From the NCBI GenBank assembly GCA_030619615.1, contig JAUXBC010000048.1:1-6204 (forward strand): a DNA stretch of 6,204 bases, written 5' to 3'. The notes beneath the pieces were generated by a model, which was not told the DNA's origin, did no database searches, and saw only the letters and a list, made by a program, of their open reading frames with translations. This DNA comes from Dehalococcoidia bacterium. GTDB lineage: Bacteria; Chloroflexota; Dehalococcoidia; E44-bin15. Position numbers and translations under genes: made by a program. Of this stretch, positions 5,703 through 6,204 are shown in pieces; position 1 is the stretch's first letter; every line of letters begins with the position of its first letter.

Positions 5703-6204
5703 ATGGGCATTGAAGGATTGATCTCAGTAGCAAAGGGGGAGGCCACCGCGGACCTGATTCTGGCCAATGCCAGGATAGTGAACACCTTCACTGGCGAGAT
5801 AGAGGAGGGCAATGTGGCCATCTATGGGGAGAAGGTCGCTGGGGTTGGTGACTATCGGCAGGCTCAGCGGGTGATCGACCTCAAGGGGAAATATCTCTCC
5901 CCCGGCCTGATCAACGGCCATATTCACCTGGAAAGCTCGATGCTCCATGTTTCCCAGTATGCCAGGGCGGTGGTGCCCCGTGGAACCTCGGCTGTAGTAA
6001 CCGACCTTCATGAGATCGCCAACGTCAGCGGAACGGCGGGCGTGAAATACATGATGAATGCTGCCCAGCCTTTGCCCCTAGACCTATATTTCATGGTCCC
6101 CTCCTGCGTCCCCGCCACCCCTTTGGAAACCTCGGGAGCCAAATGGACAGCGAAAGATGTTGAAGCTGCCCTATCCTGGGAGAATGCCATCGGGCTGGGG
6201 GAGG
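5703..6204 (+). CDS. ade: Adenine deaminase, N-terminal part (3' end outside window)
   Basis: Adenine deaminase hydrolyses adenine to hypoxanthine and ammonia; it is a metal-dependent amidohydrolase acting in the cytosol. The frame is open from ATG 5703 to the right edge, giving 167 codons of a protein normally near 570-600 residues. ADLILANARIVNTFTGEI (16-33) starts the composite beta-sandwich domain. The metal motif is GHIHLESSM (72-80, His73 and His75). HEIANV is at 103-108. PSCVPATPLETSGA (133-146) is highly characteristic of Ade rather than other amidohydrolases. AGAGGA (5691-5696) lies six bases upstream and supports the start. Two small departures from the common form are Asn71 where PGLIDGH is usual, and Leu102 where DPHEI is usual. 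The product of this enzyme is the substrate of Hpt just upstream, so the pair forms a salvage route from adenine to IMP. The metal-binding residues of the C-terminal half cannot be checked. Confidence 0.94.
   Translation, partial: MGIEGLISVAKGEATADLILANARIVNTFTGEIEEGNVAIYGEKVAGVGDYRQAQRVIDLKGKYLSPGLINGHIHLESSMLHVSQYARAVVPRGTSAVVTDLHEIANVSGTAGVKYMMNAAQPLPLDLYFMVPSCVPATPLETSGAKWTAKDVEAALSWENAIGLGE

Noticed and set aside
5724..6011. Open frame of 95 residues on the - strand near the right end
   Set aside because: It is antisense to ade, whose + strand frame is open to the window edge and carries strong family motifs.

Overview
The window is a compact, one-directional stretch of bacterial chromosome. 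All eight genes read on the + strand and most gaps are only a few bases or are overlaps. It holds two functional blocks. Bases 1-5113 carry corrinoid (vitamin B12) assembly and transport genes in the order cobT (3' end only), cobS, cobU, cobQ, then a BtuC/FecCD-type permease and its ATPase. Bases 5173-6204 carry purine salvage genes: hypoxanthine phosphoribosyltransferase, then the 5' part of an adenine deaminase that runs off the right edge.

The first block covers the late part of cobalamin synthesis. CobQ amidates adenosylcobyrinic acid a,c-diamide to cobyric acid. CobU activates cobinamide to GDP-cobinamide. CobT makes alpha-ribazole phosphate from the lower-ligand base. CobS joins the two halves. 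The permease and ATPase directly behind cobQ are best read as the membrane and motor parts of a corrinoid importer, which would make the locus one for salvage and remodelling as well as synthesis. No binding protein (BtuF), CbiB, CobD or adenosyltransferase lies in the window; they may be outside it.

The only gap of any size is 59 bases (5114-5172). It contains a near-consensus sigma-70 promoter (TAGACA, 17 bases, TATAAT), about 30 bases upstream of the hpt start codon. This separates the two blocks transcriptionally. Adenine deaminase (adenine to hypoxanthine) and Hpt (hypoxanthine to IMP) are consecutive steps of one route, so the second block is a coherent small operon.

The DNA is GC-rich, with a G-rich coding strand, Shine-Dalgarno sites and GTG/TTG starts. 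CobU-type rather than archaeal CobY-type guanylylation points to a bacterium. The clustering of cobT/S/U with btuCD resembles corrinoid-salvage loci of anaerobes such as Dehalococcoidia, but this lineage guess is weak. I found no RNA genes, CRISPR arrays, mobile elements or clearly undescribed system. The window looks like ordinary metabolic gene content with a few points worth checking.
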